Counted from the stretch's first letter, positions 11,066 to 23,391 are shown. The stretch is 64,000 nucleotides of DNA from Datura wrightii (GCA_035772735.1 JASDFA010000003.1:155261001-155325000), one strand, 5' to 3'. The notes: a model not told the origin generated them from the sequence alone. Numbers and translations are program-made.

Positions 11066-12489
11066 AAAAAACTGGCATCCCATCTTCGTCCCCTGTGGGA
11101 CGGCATGCCACTCCGTAGAGCGACGTATCCTCGTCCTCTGGCGGACGAGTCGATACAGCTATTAACCCTGGGGCAGTCATGGATGCTGGGTAATCCAACC
11201 CCAAAACAATACAACGGTCTCAACTGGTAATACTATCTGCATATCCCACATACTGAAGCTACTAGTAGTAAATTATCCGTACATACTGTGTACTGAACTA
11301 GTAATAGTAATGTATACGTACTTAATACATGCTGAGACTGATAATAGTATATATGTATAAATATAATCTTCTTTCATACTGTGTTGTATACTGAGTTTCT
11401 GTAATAACATGATTTACTATTTCTGACATGCTTTCTAAACTTCATTTTAACCTATCATTCTACTTCTGAGATGCCTTACAGATATTACATTGTTTTACTG
11501 GGTTTCAACTGAATACGATAATGTCCTAACATTCTGCATTACATCACATACTGAACATGCTGTGCAGTTCCTAACACTTATATTAGAAATTATATCGTGC
11601 TAGCAAGTTTCGCGCTAATTATAACATGATGCTTCTAATATCGTATCAACATTCGTAATAAACATAACACATGACTTTTGAATATTCTACTGGCCTTTAA
11701 ATTACTTTACTATACCGAGATTTACTAACTTGCCGAGAAAACTAGCTTTACATACCTTATCCTCGAACTAACCGTCTGTCGGACGAGTCTCGGCCAACAC
11801 TTCAACTATTTCTCCCAACTGCATTTATAAATATATCAATTAATACCAAATATAGCTTTATTTTAAAGAACAACGTCACTTTCGATATAATTTATAGCCT
11901 AAACTTAGGCTTATCGAAAGACGGTCGAAAACTCGCTATTTTTCAGAGGTCCAGAAGGGAGAAATATTCACTTCACAGCTAGGAACACATAGACACTAGT
12001 TTGGAGCAATTCTACTTACTTTAGCACGGTAGCTCGACGATTCGTCGGCCGTATTTCACGAAACTAAATCCGTAGGAATGCTCTCTGCTGCTAAATACCT
12101 CAGTATCTGAGGTTAATTTGAGTTTGTACAACGTTTAACAGCGTAATCGGATGAAAATTATATTACCCTCTTCGTTCCTTTTCTTCCTCTGGTTTTTCCC
12201 CTCTGTTTCACTGGAAATTTATAAGTTAAAATGATTTAAAACCGAAGTGGGGATTTATATACTTGGGCCTGGACAAGGCCAACGTGTCACGGAGCCAACG
12301 CAGAGGCTTCACCTCCGTGACACGCTGCCATCTCGGAGGGGCTCTGCCTCGGCTCCTTCCGCGATGGTTCGACAGGTTTCTCGTTCGATCTTTTTCACGG
12401 GCCTTTCTTTAGCACGTATGGCCTTCAAATGTGCTTAACCAACGTGCGAATAGGCCATCTAGGTGTCGGAAATCTTACGGGGTATAACA
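11066..12489 (-). repeat. 3' LTR of A2, missing its terminal 1.1 kb
   Basis: Matches the 5' LTR from 18894 to 20306 almost base for base, then stops abruptly at 11066, where the sequence becomes AT-rich flank. The part equal to 17765-18893 (the U5 end with ...GGTGGGGTGTGACA) is deleted. The retained start (minus strand TGTTATACCCCG) abuts the purine tract. A TATA-like box is at 12253-12262. Confidence 0.9.
12253..12262 (-). promoter_or_regulatory. TATA box in the A2 3' LTR
   Basis: Minus strand reads gtatataaat, at the position equivalent to the 5' LTR box (20071-20079). It faces away from the element body toward the 278-aa gene, which lies on the same strand about 2 kb downstream. Confidence 0.5.
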
Positions 12490-12504
12490 TTCCTCCCCCC
12501 TTAA
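12490..12504 (-). other. Polypurine tract of A2
   Basis: Minus strand reads ttaaggggggagga immediately before the LTR start, the same tract as in A1. It primes plus-strand synthesis. Confidence 0.85.
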
Positions 12505-12756
12505 GAACATTCGTCCTCGAATGGAAGCTGCTGTCTAGAGGACTTCTCAATTTACTCTTTTTTTTGAAAAAGAAATTTCGGCAGAGTCTCCCCTGTAATA
12601 TGGACTATACCAAAAACCTGAAATGCAGAAAAGTCCAACACAGGTACTGCACGCAATATTTTAAGATTCACTAGATGGCTATGTGTCAATCTTTTTCATT
12701 TATATACAACCATAAGGTACTGCACAAGTAATATTACGGACATACCTGTCGCCTGA

Positions 12757-14094
12757 CTAGGCCTGAAATAGGTGAGGATATCTAGCTTTCATATCTTCTT
12801 CAGCTTCCCACGTCATCTCCTCACGGTTCCTGTTACGTCACAATACTTTGACAGACGCAATATCTTTAGTCCTCAACCTGCGAATCTGTCTGTCTAAGAT
12901 AGCTACTAGAACCTCTTCATATGCTAACTCTTCTGTAACCTGGACATCCTGAACTGGAAAAACCGTGGAAGGGTCTCCTACGAACTTCCTCAACATGGAT
13001 ACATGGAATACCGGGTGAACAGATGCTAACTCTGGAGGCAAGTTCAATTCGTATGCAACTCGGCCTATTCTTCACCGAATCTGATATGGCCCAATGAATC
13101 TCGGGCTAAGCTTGCCTTTCCTGCCAAATCTCATCACCCCTTTCATCGGAGACACTTTCAGGTATACCCAGTCATTTACCGCAAATTCTAAATTTCTGTG
13201 CCGCATATCTGCATATGACTTCTGGCGGCTCTGAGCAGTCAGCAGGCGTTCTCTGATAAGCTTTACCTTCTCCTCTGACTGTTGAATGATGTCTAGCCCA
13301 ATCAACATTGATTCCCACACTTCGAACCAGCCCACCGGCGATCTACATTTTCGCCCATATAATGCTTCAAAGGGCGCCATCTGGATTGCTGAATGATAAT
13401 TGTTATTATAAGCAAATTCAATCAACGAAAGATGCTCATCCCAGCTACCCCCAAAATCTAGTACACACGCTCGTAGCATATCTTCGAGCGTTTGGATAGT
13501 CCGCTCAGCCTGCCCATCTGTCTGAGGGTGGAATGTTGTGCTCAAATTGATCTGCGTTCCCAAACCCCTCTGGAACGACTGCCAGAATCTAGCTGTAAAC
13601 TGTGCTCCCCTATCTGAAATAATGGATACCGGCACTCCATGTAATCTAACTATTTCTCTGATATATAATTCGGCATAATCCTCAGCTGAGAAGGTAGCCT
13701 TCACTAGCAGAAAATGAGCTGATTTTGTCAGCCTGTCAACTATTACCCAAATGGAATCATTTCTGCGTCTGGTACGGGGTAACCCTGTTACAAAATCCAT
13801 ATTTATAGCTTCCTATTTCCACGTAGGCACCGTTATATCTTGCGTCAAACCGCCCGGTTTCTGGTGCTCCGCTTTCACCTGCTGACAGTTAGGACATCTA
13901 GATACAAATTTAGCTATTTCAGCTTTCATACCTGGCCACCAGTAGATGTCTCTGATGTCGTGGTACATTTTCGTCGCTCCTGGATGGAGGGAATAGCGAG
14001 CGTAATGTACCTCGTGCATAATCTGCTGGCGAAGCCCTGAAACATTTGGAACACAAAGGCGGCCCTTACAGCGTAGCACATCATCCTCAGTCAT
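12757..14094 (-). pseudogene. A2 integrase with HHCC domain and chromodomain-like tail, interrupted by stops
   Basis: Integrase joins the cDNA ends to host DNA. The zinc-binding domain is complete (HYARYSLH, then CPNCQQVK). The DDE core follows: VIVDRLTKSAHF, ISDRGAQFTARFWQSF, QTDGQAERTIQTLED. After the GPY/F-type segment (GRKGKLSPRFIGPY) comes HPVFHVSMLRKF. The tail LDRQIRRLRTKDIASVKVL, then REEMTWEAEEDMK, looks chromodomain-like. The natural stop is TAG at 12757-12759. Premature stops at about 13813 (TGG to TAG), 13072 (CGA to TGA) and 12838 (TGG to TGA) all lie in the same frame, so no frameshift exists across integrase. A1 retains TGG at the last position. Confidence 0.9.
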
Positions 14095-14103
14095 TTGGAA
14101 ATC

Positions 14104-14733
14104 TTACTCCTTACCTTCCTGAACCCTATCTCTGAGCTGGACTAAGTCAGGGTCCTCGTACTGTCGTTCTTTTACCTCTGTAACTAATGATGACACAGCA
14201 GAATTCTGAATTACTTCTCTATTGTTTTCTGTTTCCATTACTCGAACGGCTAAACCAGCTAGCTGATGAATTTCCTTGGCTAACTCCCGCTTCTCAGGTC
14301 GCAAATACGCCAAACTCCCCATTGACTTACGGCTCAGGGCATCTGCCACTACATTAGCTTTTCCTGGGTGATACAGAATGTTCACATCATAATCTTTTAG
14401 CAACTCCAACCAGCGACGTTGCCGCAGGTTCAGTTCCCTTTGGGTGAAGATATACTGTAGGCTCTTGTGATCTGTAAAAATATCAACATGGACGCCATAC
14501 AAGTAATGTCTCCACATCTTCAAAGCGTGGATCACTGCGGCTAATTCCAGGTCGTGGGTAGGGTAATTCTTTTCATGTTTCCTCAGCTGTCTGGAAGCGT
14601 ATGCAATCACTCTACCATGCTGCATCAACACACAACCTAACCCGACGCTTGATGCATCGCAATACACCGAATAACCTTCTGTACCTTCCGGCAATGCTAA
14701 CACTGGGGCGGAGGTTAATCTGTCTTTCAGTTC
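14104..14733 (-). pseudogene. A2 RNase H domain
   Basis: RNase H removes the RNA strand during reverse transcription. YCDASSVGLGCVLMQHGR, then DLELAAVIHALKMWRHYLYG, then FTDHKSLQYIFTQRELNL and the tail ANVVADALSRK give the acidic catalytic residues in order. It is continuous with the RT frame. A TAG at 14734-14736 lies just before it, where A1 reads CAG, and a TAA at 14104 ends the stretch before the integrase zinc domain. Both are in frame. Confidence 0.88.
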
Positions 14734-15669
14734 CTAGAAGCCCTGCTCGCATGCCTCTGTCCACTGAAACTTTACTGCTTTCTGTGTCAGTTTGGTCAGA
14801 GGTGCCGCAATGGTCGAGAACCCTTCAACGAACCTCCTGTAATATCCTGCCAACCCCAGAAAGCTACGAACTTCAGTCGGAGTGGTAGGCCTAGGCCATG
14901 ACTTAACTGCTTCTATTTTCTGCTTGTCTACCTGTATACCAGCATCCGACACAATATACCCTAAAAAGGCTACTGAGTTAAGCCAAAATTCACACTTAGA
15001 AAATTTAGCATATAACTGGCGGTCCCTGAGGATCTGGAGCACTGTCCGCAAATGAGTCCGGTGATCTGCTTCAGAGCGAGAATACACAAGAATGTCATCA
15101 ATGAATACTATCACGAACAAGTCCAGGAAGGGTCTGAAAATACTGTTCATCAGGTCCATGAAGATTGCCGGGGCATTCGTTAACCCGAAGGACATGACTA
15201 GAAATTCAAAATGTCCATATCGAGTCCTGAACGCTGTCTTAGGGATATCCCTCTCACGTACTCAAACCTAGTGATATCCTGACCGTAGGTCAATCTTAGA
15301 AAAGTATATGGCTCCCTGCAACTGATCAAATAAGTCATCAATTCTGGGAAGCGGGTACTTATTCTTTACTGTAACTTTGTTTAATTGCCGATAATCTATG
15401 CACATTCGGAGCGAGCCATCTTTCTTCCTCACAAATAAAACTGGCGCACCCCATGGTGAAGTACTCGGCCTGATAAAACCTTTACCCAACAAGTCTTTCA
15501 GCTGCTCCTTTAATTCTCTGAGTTCTGCAGGAGCCATACGATAGGGAGGAATCGATATCGGCTGGGTTCCTGGTAATAAATCAATAGCAAAGTCTATTTC
15601 CCTTTCTGGGGGAATACCAGGTAACTCATCAGGAAACACATCAGGAAACTCGTTCACTACCGGAACAGA
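14734..15669 (-). pseudogene. A2 reverse transcriptase, interrupted by stops
   Basis: Landmarks in order: FPDVFPDELPGIPPEREID, PYRMAPAELRELKEQL, WGAPVLFVRKKDGSLRMCID, YPLPRIDDLFDQLQGA, YFSKIDLRSGYH, FEFLVMSFGLTNAPAIFMDL, and the catalytic FIDDILVYSRSEADH, then FLGLAGYYRRFVEGFS. Stops occur at 15670 (TAG; A1 has CAG), at 15268 (TAG; A1 has CAG) and two codons later (TGA), and at 14734. All are in one frame and fit C-to-T changes. Active-site aspartates are intact. Confidence 0.9.
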
Positions 15670-16280
15670 CTAGAGTGTCGGAGATTCTGCTCGGACATCC
15701 TGAACTCTGACCAGATGGTAAATACACCCCTTAGATATCAATTTCCTCGCCTGAAGGTAGGAAATAAACCTACCTTTTGGTGTAGCAGTGCTGCCCTTCC
15801 ACTCCCGCACTTCTTCTCCTGGGAAGTGGAATCGGACCGTCTTGGTCCAACATTCAACATTGGCAAAGCACGGTACTAACCAATCCATACCCATTATGGC
15901 ATCGAAGTCTATCATTTCTAACTCGACCAGATCTACTGTGGTCTGACGGTCAGCAACCTCTACTGTACACCCTCGGTAAATTCTGCTAGCCACAATAGAG
16001 TCACCGACGGGCGTGGATACTAAAAAGGGCTGCTGCAATAATTCTGGTGCAATACTGAACTTTCGTGCCACAAATGGAGTAATGTAGGACAAAGTAGACC
16101 CTGGATCAATCAATACATAAGCAGGGTGTGAGCAGATAGTTAGCATACCTGTCACAACATCCGGTGACGCTTTTGAATCTTGCCTCCCTGGTAAAGCATA
16201 TGTGCGGCTTGAACCCGCACCTGTACTGGAGGCCTCTGATCTGCCCCGACCCCTGCCTGCTGAAACTGAGGGCCTGCGCC
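15670..16280 (-). pseudogene. A2 aspartic protease
   Basis: Processes the polyprotein. The active-site segment AYVLIDPGSTLSYITPFVAR keeps D-x-G-S, and the later block FDAIMGMDWLVP is the conserved second motif of plant Ty3 proteases. The frame is open from the 11-bp duplication (16279-16300) to the TAG at 15670. The upstream 40 residues (RPSVSAGRGRGRSEASS) read through in this frame, so only the duplication separates protease from gag. Confidence 0.88.
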
Positions 16281-16300
16281 TTACCGAGGCCTTACCGAGG
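16279..16300. repeat. 11-bp tandem duplication breaking A2 gag-pro
   Basis: The unit ccttaccgagg occurs twice in a row (16279-16289 and 16290-16300). Eleven bases shift the frame by two, exactly the offset between the gag frame and the pol frame, so this duplication alone explains the gag-pol frame change. Confidence 0.9.
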
Positions 16301-17552
16301 ATGCTGTGGCTCGTGATCCTGCAGATGCCCTATCCTGTCTATCCCGGTCCTCTCGACCTCTGGCTGGGCAATCTTTCATCAAATGGCCTTCTTGGCCATA
16401 ATTATAACATGCAGTGGAGCCATACCTGCATGCTCCAGGATGGCGTCGACTGCATATAGGGCAAAGTGGTAGGGTATACCTACTCTGCTCCGCCCTCCTC
16501 TGTAATGGTGAATCTTCCATCTGCGAGCCTCTACCAGTCTCTAACTGCCCCCTGCGGCTGAATCTACCCCCCTGTGGCTATGGCGGAGGCGGGGGCCTGG
16601 GCGGCCTATCTAACAATCGTGGCCTGGGTCCTCCCCGAGCCTCCCTCTGTAAATCAACTGGCCTGTCCCGGCGGTGTTGTTCCTGATTGGCCCTTCTGAT
16701 CTCCCGATGCCGCTGTCTGATGCCCTCAATATTCTTGGCGAATGCCTGAACCCGAGCAATGTCCATGTCCTCTCGCAGTGTAGCCGTAATACAAGTCTCA
16801 ACATATTCTGGATTCAACCCCATGATAAAGCGGTGTACTCTAGATGCCATGGTATCAACAAAGGCCGGTGCGTACCGGGCCAAAGAATCAAACCGCAAGG
16901 AATATTCCCAAACACTCATGGCCCCCTGCTCCAGATGTAGGAACTGGTCTACCCGGGCCTGTCGAATCTCCCGCGGTAAATAGTGATCCAGAAAAGCTCC
17001 TGAGAAGCTGGACCAGGTCGGAGGGGAAACATCTCTCCCTCGGGACCTTTCCCAGCTTTCATACCACAATACGGCGATGTCCCGTAACCGAAATGCTGCC
17101 AACTCAACTGATTCTATAGGCGTGGCATGCATAACCCTGAAAATTCTCTGCATTTGATCCAGAAAATCCTGAGGGCCCTCTGTCCGGTCCGTACCTATAA
17201 ACTGTGGGGGATTCAGAGCCAAGAACTCTCGGACCCTCGAACTACCGGGCCCTCCTGACGACTCTGCAACTGTAGACAGCATCGGCTGACGCTGAGCAGC
17301 CATCATTTGTGCTAACATAACTACCGCACTCCTAACCTCCTGGTCGGAAGGTGTCGGTATAGGGACTGCTGGAGGTAGTGTCGCCCCAAGTGGCTCCTGA
17401 TGTGGTGGAGACTGCTGAGAAGGCTGGGACGATGCCTCTGTAGCGCCCTCTGATCGAGTTGTTTCTAAACGAGGGTGAGGCATCCTGCTGGTGCCTTCCC
17501 CTGCTACAATATCTAAACTCCGTCCTGTGATAGGGTGTAGCTGGTCCGACAT
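16281..17552 (-). pseudogene. A2 gag, one stop and mutated zinc knuckle
   Basis: ATG at 17550-17552 opens MSDQLHPITGRSLDIVAG. The capsid core shows FRLRDIAVLWYESWERSR, FSGAFLDHYLPREIRQAR and HRFIMGLNPEYVETCITATL. A Pro-rich run ends in a TAG at 16578 and the same frame continues (16577-16281) to the zinc knuckle, which reads CYNYGQEGHLMKDC. The second Cys of the CCHC set is Tyr. A1 keeps Cys there. The frame is then closed by an 11-bp tandem duplication at 16279-16300. Gag would bind and package element RNA, and the knuckle change should weaken that. Confidence 0.9.
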
Positions 17553-17748
17553 TATCTGTAACCAAAGAACACAGTAAGCCTTTAGGGACTCAACCCTATA
17601 TTGTACCGCTTACAGCACGACTGAATAAGAATAAAAGACAATCATCCTATCATGCCTTGCAGCCTCCTACCCATAGTATGTGGTGCACAACACATCCATG
17701 GACAGGACTCTACTTAGCACGGCTTGCAGACTCCCTGGGATACGACCT

Positions 17749-17760
17749 GCTCTGATACCA
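17749..17760 (-). other. Primer-binding site of A2 (initiator-Met tRNA type)
   Basis: Minus strand reads tggtatcagagc four bases inside the 5' LTR end, complementary to the 3' end of plant initiator-Met tRNA, the usual primer of this group. Confidence 0.85.
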
Positions 17761-17764
17761 AGTT

Positions 17765-20306
17765 TGTCACACCCCACCTTGGAGGGTATGATGGGCACCT
17801 GGTGCCTGCTAGACTCTGGACTGCTAGATGGTCCAGCCTAAGCACGTCTGGTGCTTTTGGCTGGCCCTGGCTCTATTCCAAGAAACCAACCGGCTATATA
17901 ACGGCTGTAAACACAGCCTCCGGCCAACTGGCGTATAGCCACCTGTACCTGCACTATCAGCTAACCAGAACACATTCAATATAGGGAAACCTATGCGGAC
18001 TGACAAGGCCACCATGTTGTCTGGTTATCTGTAACTCAACAATGAAATACTGGAAAGCTACGTGATCGGCAAGGTCACCACTACTGTCAAGCTATGGCCC
18101 CACACGACCAGCATAAAAGAAATAAAAGTACTAACAGCTATACAACTGCACGGCCTCACGCGACTGGCTCAACTGACCACAGGGAAATATATACAGACTG
18201 CAAGCCTCTAGGAATAACAATAGAAATGATTGGGACAGGGCCCCGACCTACCCGTACTGTACAACAAAAGAAAGTGAAATACACCTCTGGAATTCAGTCT
18301 CCGGATGACAGGAGCTGAATACTCGATCGCTGACAGGAATCACGAGGGATCGCCTCCTCGTCTATGGGTACCTGCAGGCAAGTAATGTAGCGCCCCACCG
18401 GGCGTCAGTACCGCTGGTACTGAGTATGTAAAGCAATAACTGAAAGAAATATCTGAAAACAACGTTACAACTGATGAAACTGAAATAGGAAGGAATAAAT
18501 TAACTGACTGATAATGTAAATTATGCCTACTCTTAATTATACTGGAAGGAGTAGGAGTCATACCTGGAGATGTATCGTTCTACTACCGATCTACTCGCAT
18601 CTAATGTAACATGGCATAACATAACATAACATAACATAGCTCACACAAACCTTACCCAGCCTCCATAAGCCGGGAGGTACAACCAGCACAGAATCTATAC
18701 CCCTACCCCGGTCATCCCATCTCCTATAATAGCTATAAGCATCCTGCCGGTCCCCTGGGTATGCACTTGGGCTCGCTGAGCCCCTGACTATAACTGTACC
18801 TGAGTCCGGAGGACTCCTGAATCAACACCCGGGCGTATCCGCTCGACAGGGGTGTGTAAGGGCCGACCAAGGCACAATATGGGGAAAACTGGCATCCCAT
18901 CTTCGTCCCCTGTGGGACGGCATGCCACTCCGTAGAGCGACGTATCCTCGTCCTCTGGCGGACGAGTCGATACAGCTATTAACCCTGGGGCGATCATGGA
19001 TGCTGGGTAATCCAACCCCAAAACAATACAACGGTCTCAACTGGTAATACTATCTGCATATCCCACATACTGAAGCTACTAGTAGTAAAGTATCCGTACA
19101 TACTGTGTACTGAACTAGTAATAGTAATGTATACGTACTTAATACATGCTGGGACTGATAATAGTATATATGTATAAATATAATCTTCTTTCATACTGTG
19201 TTGTATACTGAGTTTCTGTAATAACATGATTTACTATTTCTGACATGCTTTCTAAACTTCATTTTAACCTATCATTCTACTTCTGAGATGCCTTACAGAT
19301 ATTACATTGTTTTACTGGGTTTCAACTGAATACGATAATGTCCTAACATTCTGCATTACATCACATACTGAACATGCTGTGCAGTTCCTAACACTTATAT
19401 TAGAAACTATATCGTGCTAGCAAGTTTCTCACTAATTATAACATGATGCTTCTAATATCGCATCAACATTCGTAATAAACATAACACATGACTTCTGAAT
19501 ATTCTATTGGCCTTTAAATTACTTTACTATACCGAGATTTACTAACTTGCCGAGGAAACTAGCTTTACATACCTTATCCTCGAACTAACCGTCTGTCGGA
19601 TGAGTCTCGGCCAACACTTCAACTATTTCTCCCAACTGCATTTATAAATATATCAATTAATACCAAATATAGCTTTATTTTAAAGAACAACGTCACTTTC
19701 GATATAATTTATAGCCTAAACTTAGGCTTATCGAAAGACGGTCGAAAACTCGCTATTTTTCAGAGGTCCAGAAGGGAGAAATATTCACTTCACAACTAGG
19801 AACACATAGACACTAGTTTGGAGCAATTCTACTTACTTTAGCACGGTAGCTCGACGATTCGTCGGCCGTATTTCACGAAACTAAATCCGTAGGAATGCTC
19901 TCTGCTGCTAAATACCTCAGTATCTGAGGTTAATTTGAGTTTGGACAACGTTTAGCAGCGTAATCGGATGAAAATTATATTACCCTCTTCGTTCCTTTTC
20001 TTCCTCTGGTTTTTCCCCTCTGTTTCACTGGAAATTTATAAGTTAAAATGATTTAAAACCGAAGTGGGGCTTTATATACTTGGGCCTGGACAAGGCCAAC
20101 GTGTCACGGAGCCAACGCGGAGGCTTCACCTCCATGACACGCTGCCATCTCGGAGGGGCTCTGCCTCGGCTCCTTCCGCGATGGTTCGACAGGTTTCTCA
20201 TTCGATCTTTTTTTCGGGCCTTTCTTTAGCACGTATGGCCTATAAATGTGCTTAACCAACGTGCGAATAGGCCATCTAGGTGTCGGAAATATTACGGGGT
20301 ATAACA
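17765..20306 (-). repeat. 5' LTR of A2 (2,542 bp)
   Basis: On the minus strand it starts TGTTATACCCCGTAATATT and ends GGTGGGGTGTGACA next to the primer site. It contains a TATA box at 20071-20079 about 230 bp in, an (aacat)n run near 18612-18635, and the GC-rich block at about 18895-18985 shared with the A1 LTR. It is complete, unlike the 3' copy. Confidence 0.92.
20071..20079 (-). promoter_or_regulatory. TATA box in the A2 5' LTR
   Basis: Minus strand reads gtatataaa in a GC-rich setting (cccaaGTATATAAAgcccc). Same position as in the A1 LTR, which supports it as the element promoter. Confidence 0.6.
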
Positions 20307-23300
20307 ATATTGTACTATAAGAAGTCTATTGGAGACAAAAATTTGGTCTTAGGTGGTTTCCTGATGAGATAAAAAATACAAAATTCTTTCATACATATAT
20401 AAAAGAAAGAAGGAAGAAGCTAAATATAGAAAGGATATAGATAGAATAAGGGGAATGAGTTACATCAACTACTGAAAAAGCTAGGGAAGCTATCAAATAT
20501 ATTCAGAAATTATTTACTGCAGATATTATCCTTGATAATTTTGACATCATTAGGAATATATCTAGCATAGTGATAGAGGAACAAAATGAGTTAACGATGG
20601 CTTTACCCATACAGAAGGAGATTAGATAGGCAATTTTTGCAGCAAGTGGACCAAATGGGTTTACGGGGTTATTCTGCCAAACATGTTGGAATATAATTAA
20701 GGAGGATCTATGTAACATGGTGAAAGCATTCTTTGTTGGTCAAGAACTTTCCAAGTAAATTACAGATACTAACTTGGTGTTAATGTCAGAAAGGAATAGG
20801 TCACTAATTTTAGAGATGTGAGGTCTATTAGCCTGAGTAACTTCTCTAACAAAATCTTCTCTAAAATGCTATAGTGAAGAGTTGATAAGTTATTACCAAG
20901 TCTAATCTCTCTAAATCAAACAAGATTCTTAAAGAGGAGAAGCATCTTTGAAAATATTCTTTTAGCCCAAGAAATAATTAAGAATATCAGAATTAGAACC
21001 AAATCAACAAATGTGGTGGTGAAGCTGGATATGACAAAGGCTTATGATGCGGTATCTTGGCTATATCTTACTAAAGTCTTAAGACAGTTTGGTTTTTGTG
21101 AAGTGTTGCTTGACTTGGTATACAGACTATTGTATAATAACTTGTATTCTATTTTATTAAATGGGTAAGCTCAAGGCTTTTTCAAATCTATCAAAGGAGT
21201 TAAACAAGGGGATCTTTTATCCCCAACTTTATTTGTTATAGTGGCAGAAGCACTATCTAGAGGATTAAATAAACTATTTCAGAATCGTCGATTTATACCC
21301 TATGGAGTACCTAAATAGAGTCTTGAGATAAATCATCTTGCATATGCAGATGATACTATTCTATTCTCCTCTACAGATAAGAAGACACTAAGAATGATGA
21401 AAAAAGTACTACAACAATATGAAAGATGTCCAGGCCAACTAATTAATCAAGAGAAAAATGTCTTCTATCTACATGAAAAGGCTGACAAAAAGTGGGTAAG
21501 AATAGTCAAGGAAATTACCAAGATAAAACAAGATAGTTTTCTTTTACCTAATTGGGATGTCCTATGTTTTATGGTAGAAATAAGATAACCTACTATGACT
21601 CTCTTATTACTACAATTGAAAGAGGACTGCTTGCTTGGTAAGGTAGAATATTATCATATGGGGGAGAACAGTACTAATTGAGAATATTTTACAAAGCATA
21701 CAGTACAATTGTTATGTGTTATTAGCTATCAACCCACAAATAGGGTATTAAGATAAATCCATAGAATTATTGCAAGATTCTACTAGAACAATTCTAAAAA
21801 AAGCAAGAGTGAACATTGGGTTAAATAGAAAGGCTTATGCTTACCAAAGGAGAAAGGAGAATTGGGTCTCAGATCAATATTTGATATTTCTAATGCCCTA
21901 TTTTGTAAATTTTGGTGGAATTTCATAAGTAAACCTTAGCAATGAGTATCATATATGCTAAATAAATATTGTAAAAAGTTACATCCAGTAATAGCTCAAG
22001 CAAGGTATGGCTGCCCAATATGAAAAAAGATGATAATGGTTAGAGAATTGGTGGAACTTCAGTTATGGTGGTATGTTAGAAATGATAATTTCAACTTTTG
22101 GTATGATAATTGAACCACCTTAGGAGCTCTTGTCAACATCTCTCCAGATGGTGTACATGACAAGATAGAAGTAAGGAGTTTACATATGAGAATGAGCGGA
22201 ATAAGGACATGCTGACACAAGTTCTGTCAGAGGAAGTAATCAACCACATTATGCAGAACATTCCTTACCCTATAGAAACAAGGGTAATAGATATTGTGTG
22301 GTGGATGGATGAAAAAATTGGAAAGATTTCAGTCAAATCAACTTGAAATTATATCAAACGTGGAGGGAAGAATGAACAGATTTTTAAACATATGTGGACC
22401 AAAAGATTACCATTTAAGATCTTATTCTTCCTATAGAGGATATGGAGAGCTAGAATACATGTTGATTATATTATATAAAAGATGGGGATAAATATGGAGT
22501 CTAAATATTGATATTGCATAGAACATCAAATAGAACCACTAACACATATTCCTAACAGCTCCAACAACCCAGAAGGTATGGAGACTCTTCTCGTCCTGTG
22601 CAAGGATTGAAATTGATATGCTATAACAGATCACAGATTATCATAAAATGATGGACTTGTCCTTGTAAGGCTAAAATTACACCACTACTGAATGTTATAT
22701 GCCAGCTATTATTATGTGGAAAATATAGAAAGGGAGGAATAGTCTGAGACATGAAAAACATATATCATATAATAAAATGGTCTATAAGATTAACACAACA
22801 ACCTGGCAGTTTACAAGAATCTTATATCCCATAATTGACCAACTACCCTATAATTTTGTGGAATTTATCACAGTGATATAAAGGTATAAAACTAAGTTGT
22901 ACTATAAGAAAATTATTTGGATTCACCCTGTAGAGGGTCTCAAGTGTAATACAGATAGAGCTAGCAGGGGCAATACAAGTAGAAGTGCGTATGGTTTCTG
23001 CCTAAGAAATAGGAAAGGAGATCTAATCTATGCACAAGCCACTGAAATTTAGGAATGCACTAATATAGAAGTTGAAGCAATAGTTATAAAATAGATTGTA
23101 GTTTACTGTGCGGCGGTGAATATAAATCACATAATTTTGGATACTAATTCTATGATCTTAAAAAATATCCTAGATGGTATATGACACATACCATGGCATA
23201 TTAGAAATATAGTGGAAGACATATTGACACTCATGGAATATGAAAAGTTCAAGTTGAACATATATATATATGGAACTAAATCAATTAGCAGATTATCTAG

Positions 23301-23391
23301 CTAATCTAGCATTTGAAGGGATAGGCATGAAGAATTCAACACCTTCACAGAATTACCGAGTATTGCTAAGAAGATTGTTAATGTCACGCCC
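20307..23391 (+). mobile_element. L1-type LINE, degraded ORF2 (RT and RNase H), 5' part missing
   Basis: Reads on the plus strand as the ORF2 of a plant L1-like retrotransposon: VVKLDMTKAYDAVSWLYL (RT, about 21020), IKGVKQGDLLSPTLFVI, then HLAYADDTILFSS (catalytic YADD, about 21340). A connecting region follows, then an RNase H of the plant-LINE kind (CNTDRASRGNTSRSAYGF, TNIEVEAIVIK, ILDTNSMILKNILDG; about 22940-23180). Many stops interrupt it. The endonuclease half is absent because the sequence starts at the edge of A2. The tail LADYLANLAFEGIG runs into a solo LTR at 23392 and appears to continue after it at 27667. Confidence 0.85.

Larger units (their letters stand above)
11066..20306 (-). 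mobile_element. Ty3/gypsy Tekay-like LTR retrotransposon A2 (nearly complete, 3' LTR truncated)
   Basis: On the minus strand this reads 5' LTR (20306-17765), initiator-Met primer site, gag, protease, RT, RNase H, integrase, chromodomain-like tail, purine tract and 3' LTR (12489-11066). The two LTRs differ at about 25 positions over the 1.42 kb they share (counted by eye), so insertion is fairly recent. The last 1.1 kb of the 3' LTR is missing, so no target duplication can be found. The right flank begins directly with LINE sequence, so A2 landed in, or now abuts, a LINE. The gag-pol is a single ancestral frame broken by nine stops and one 11-bp duplication. Confidence 0.93.

Noticed and set aside
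11007..11223. Overlapping minus frames (LIAVSTRPPEDEDTSLYG) conserved also at 18788-19040 and 5722-6084
   Set aside because: They sit in the conserved GC-rich LTR block. Several frames are open at once and conservation is at the DNA level, so a regulatory RNA element is a better explanation than a gene.
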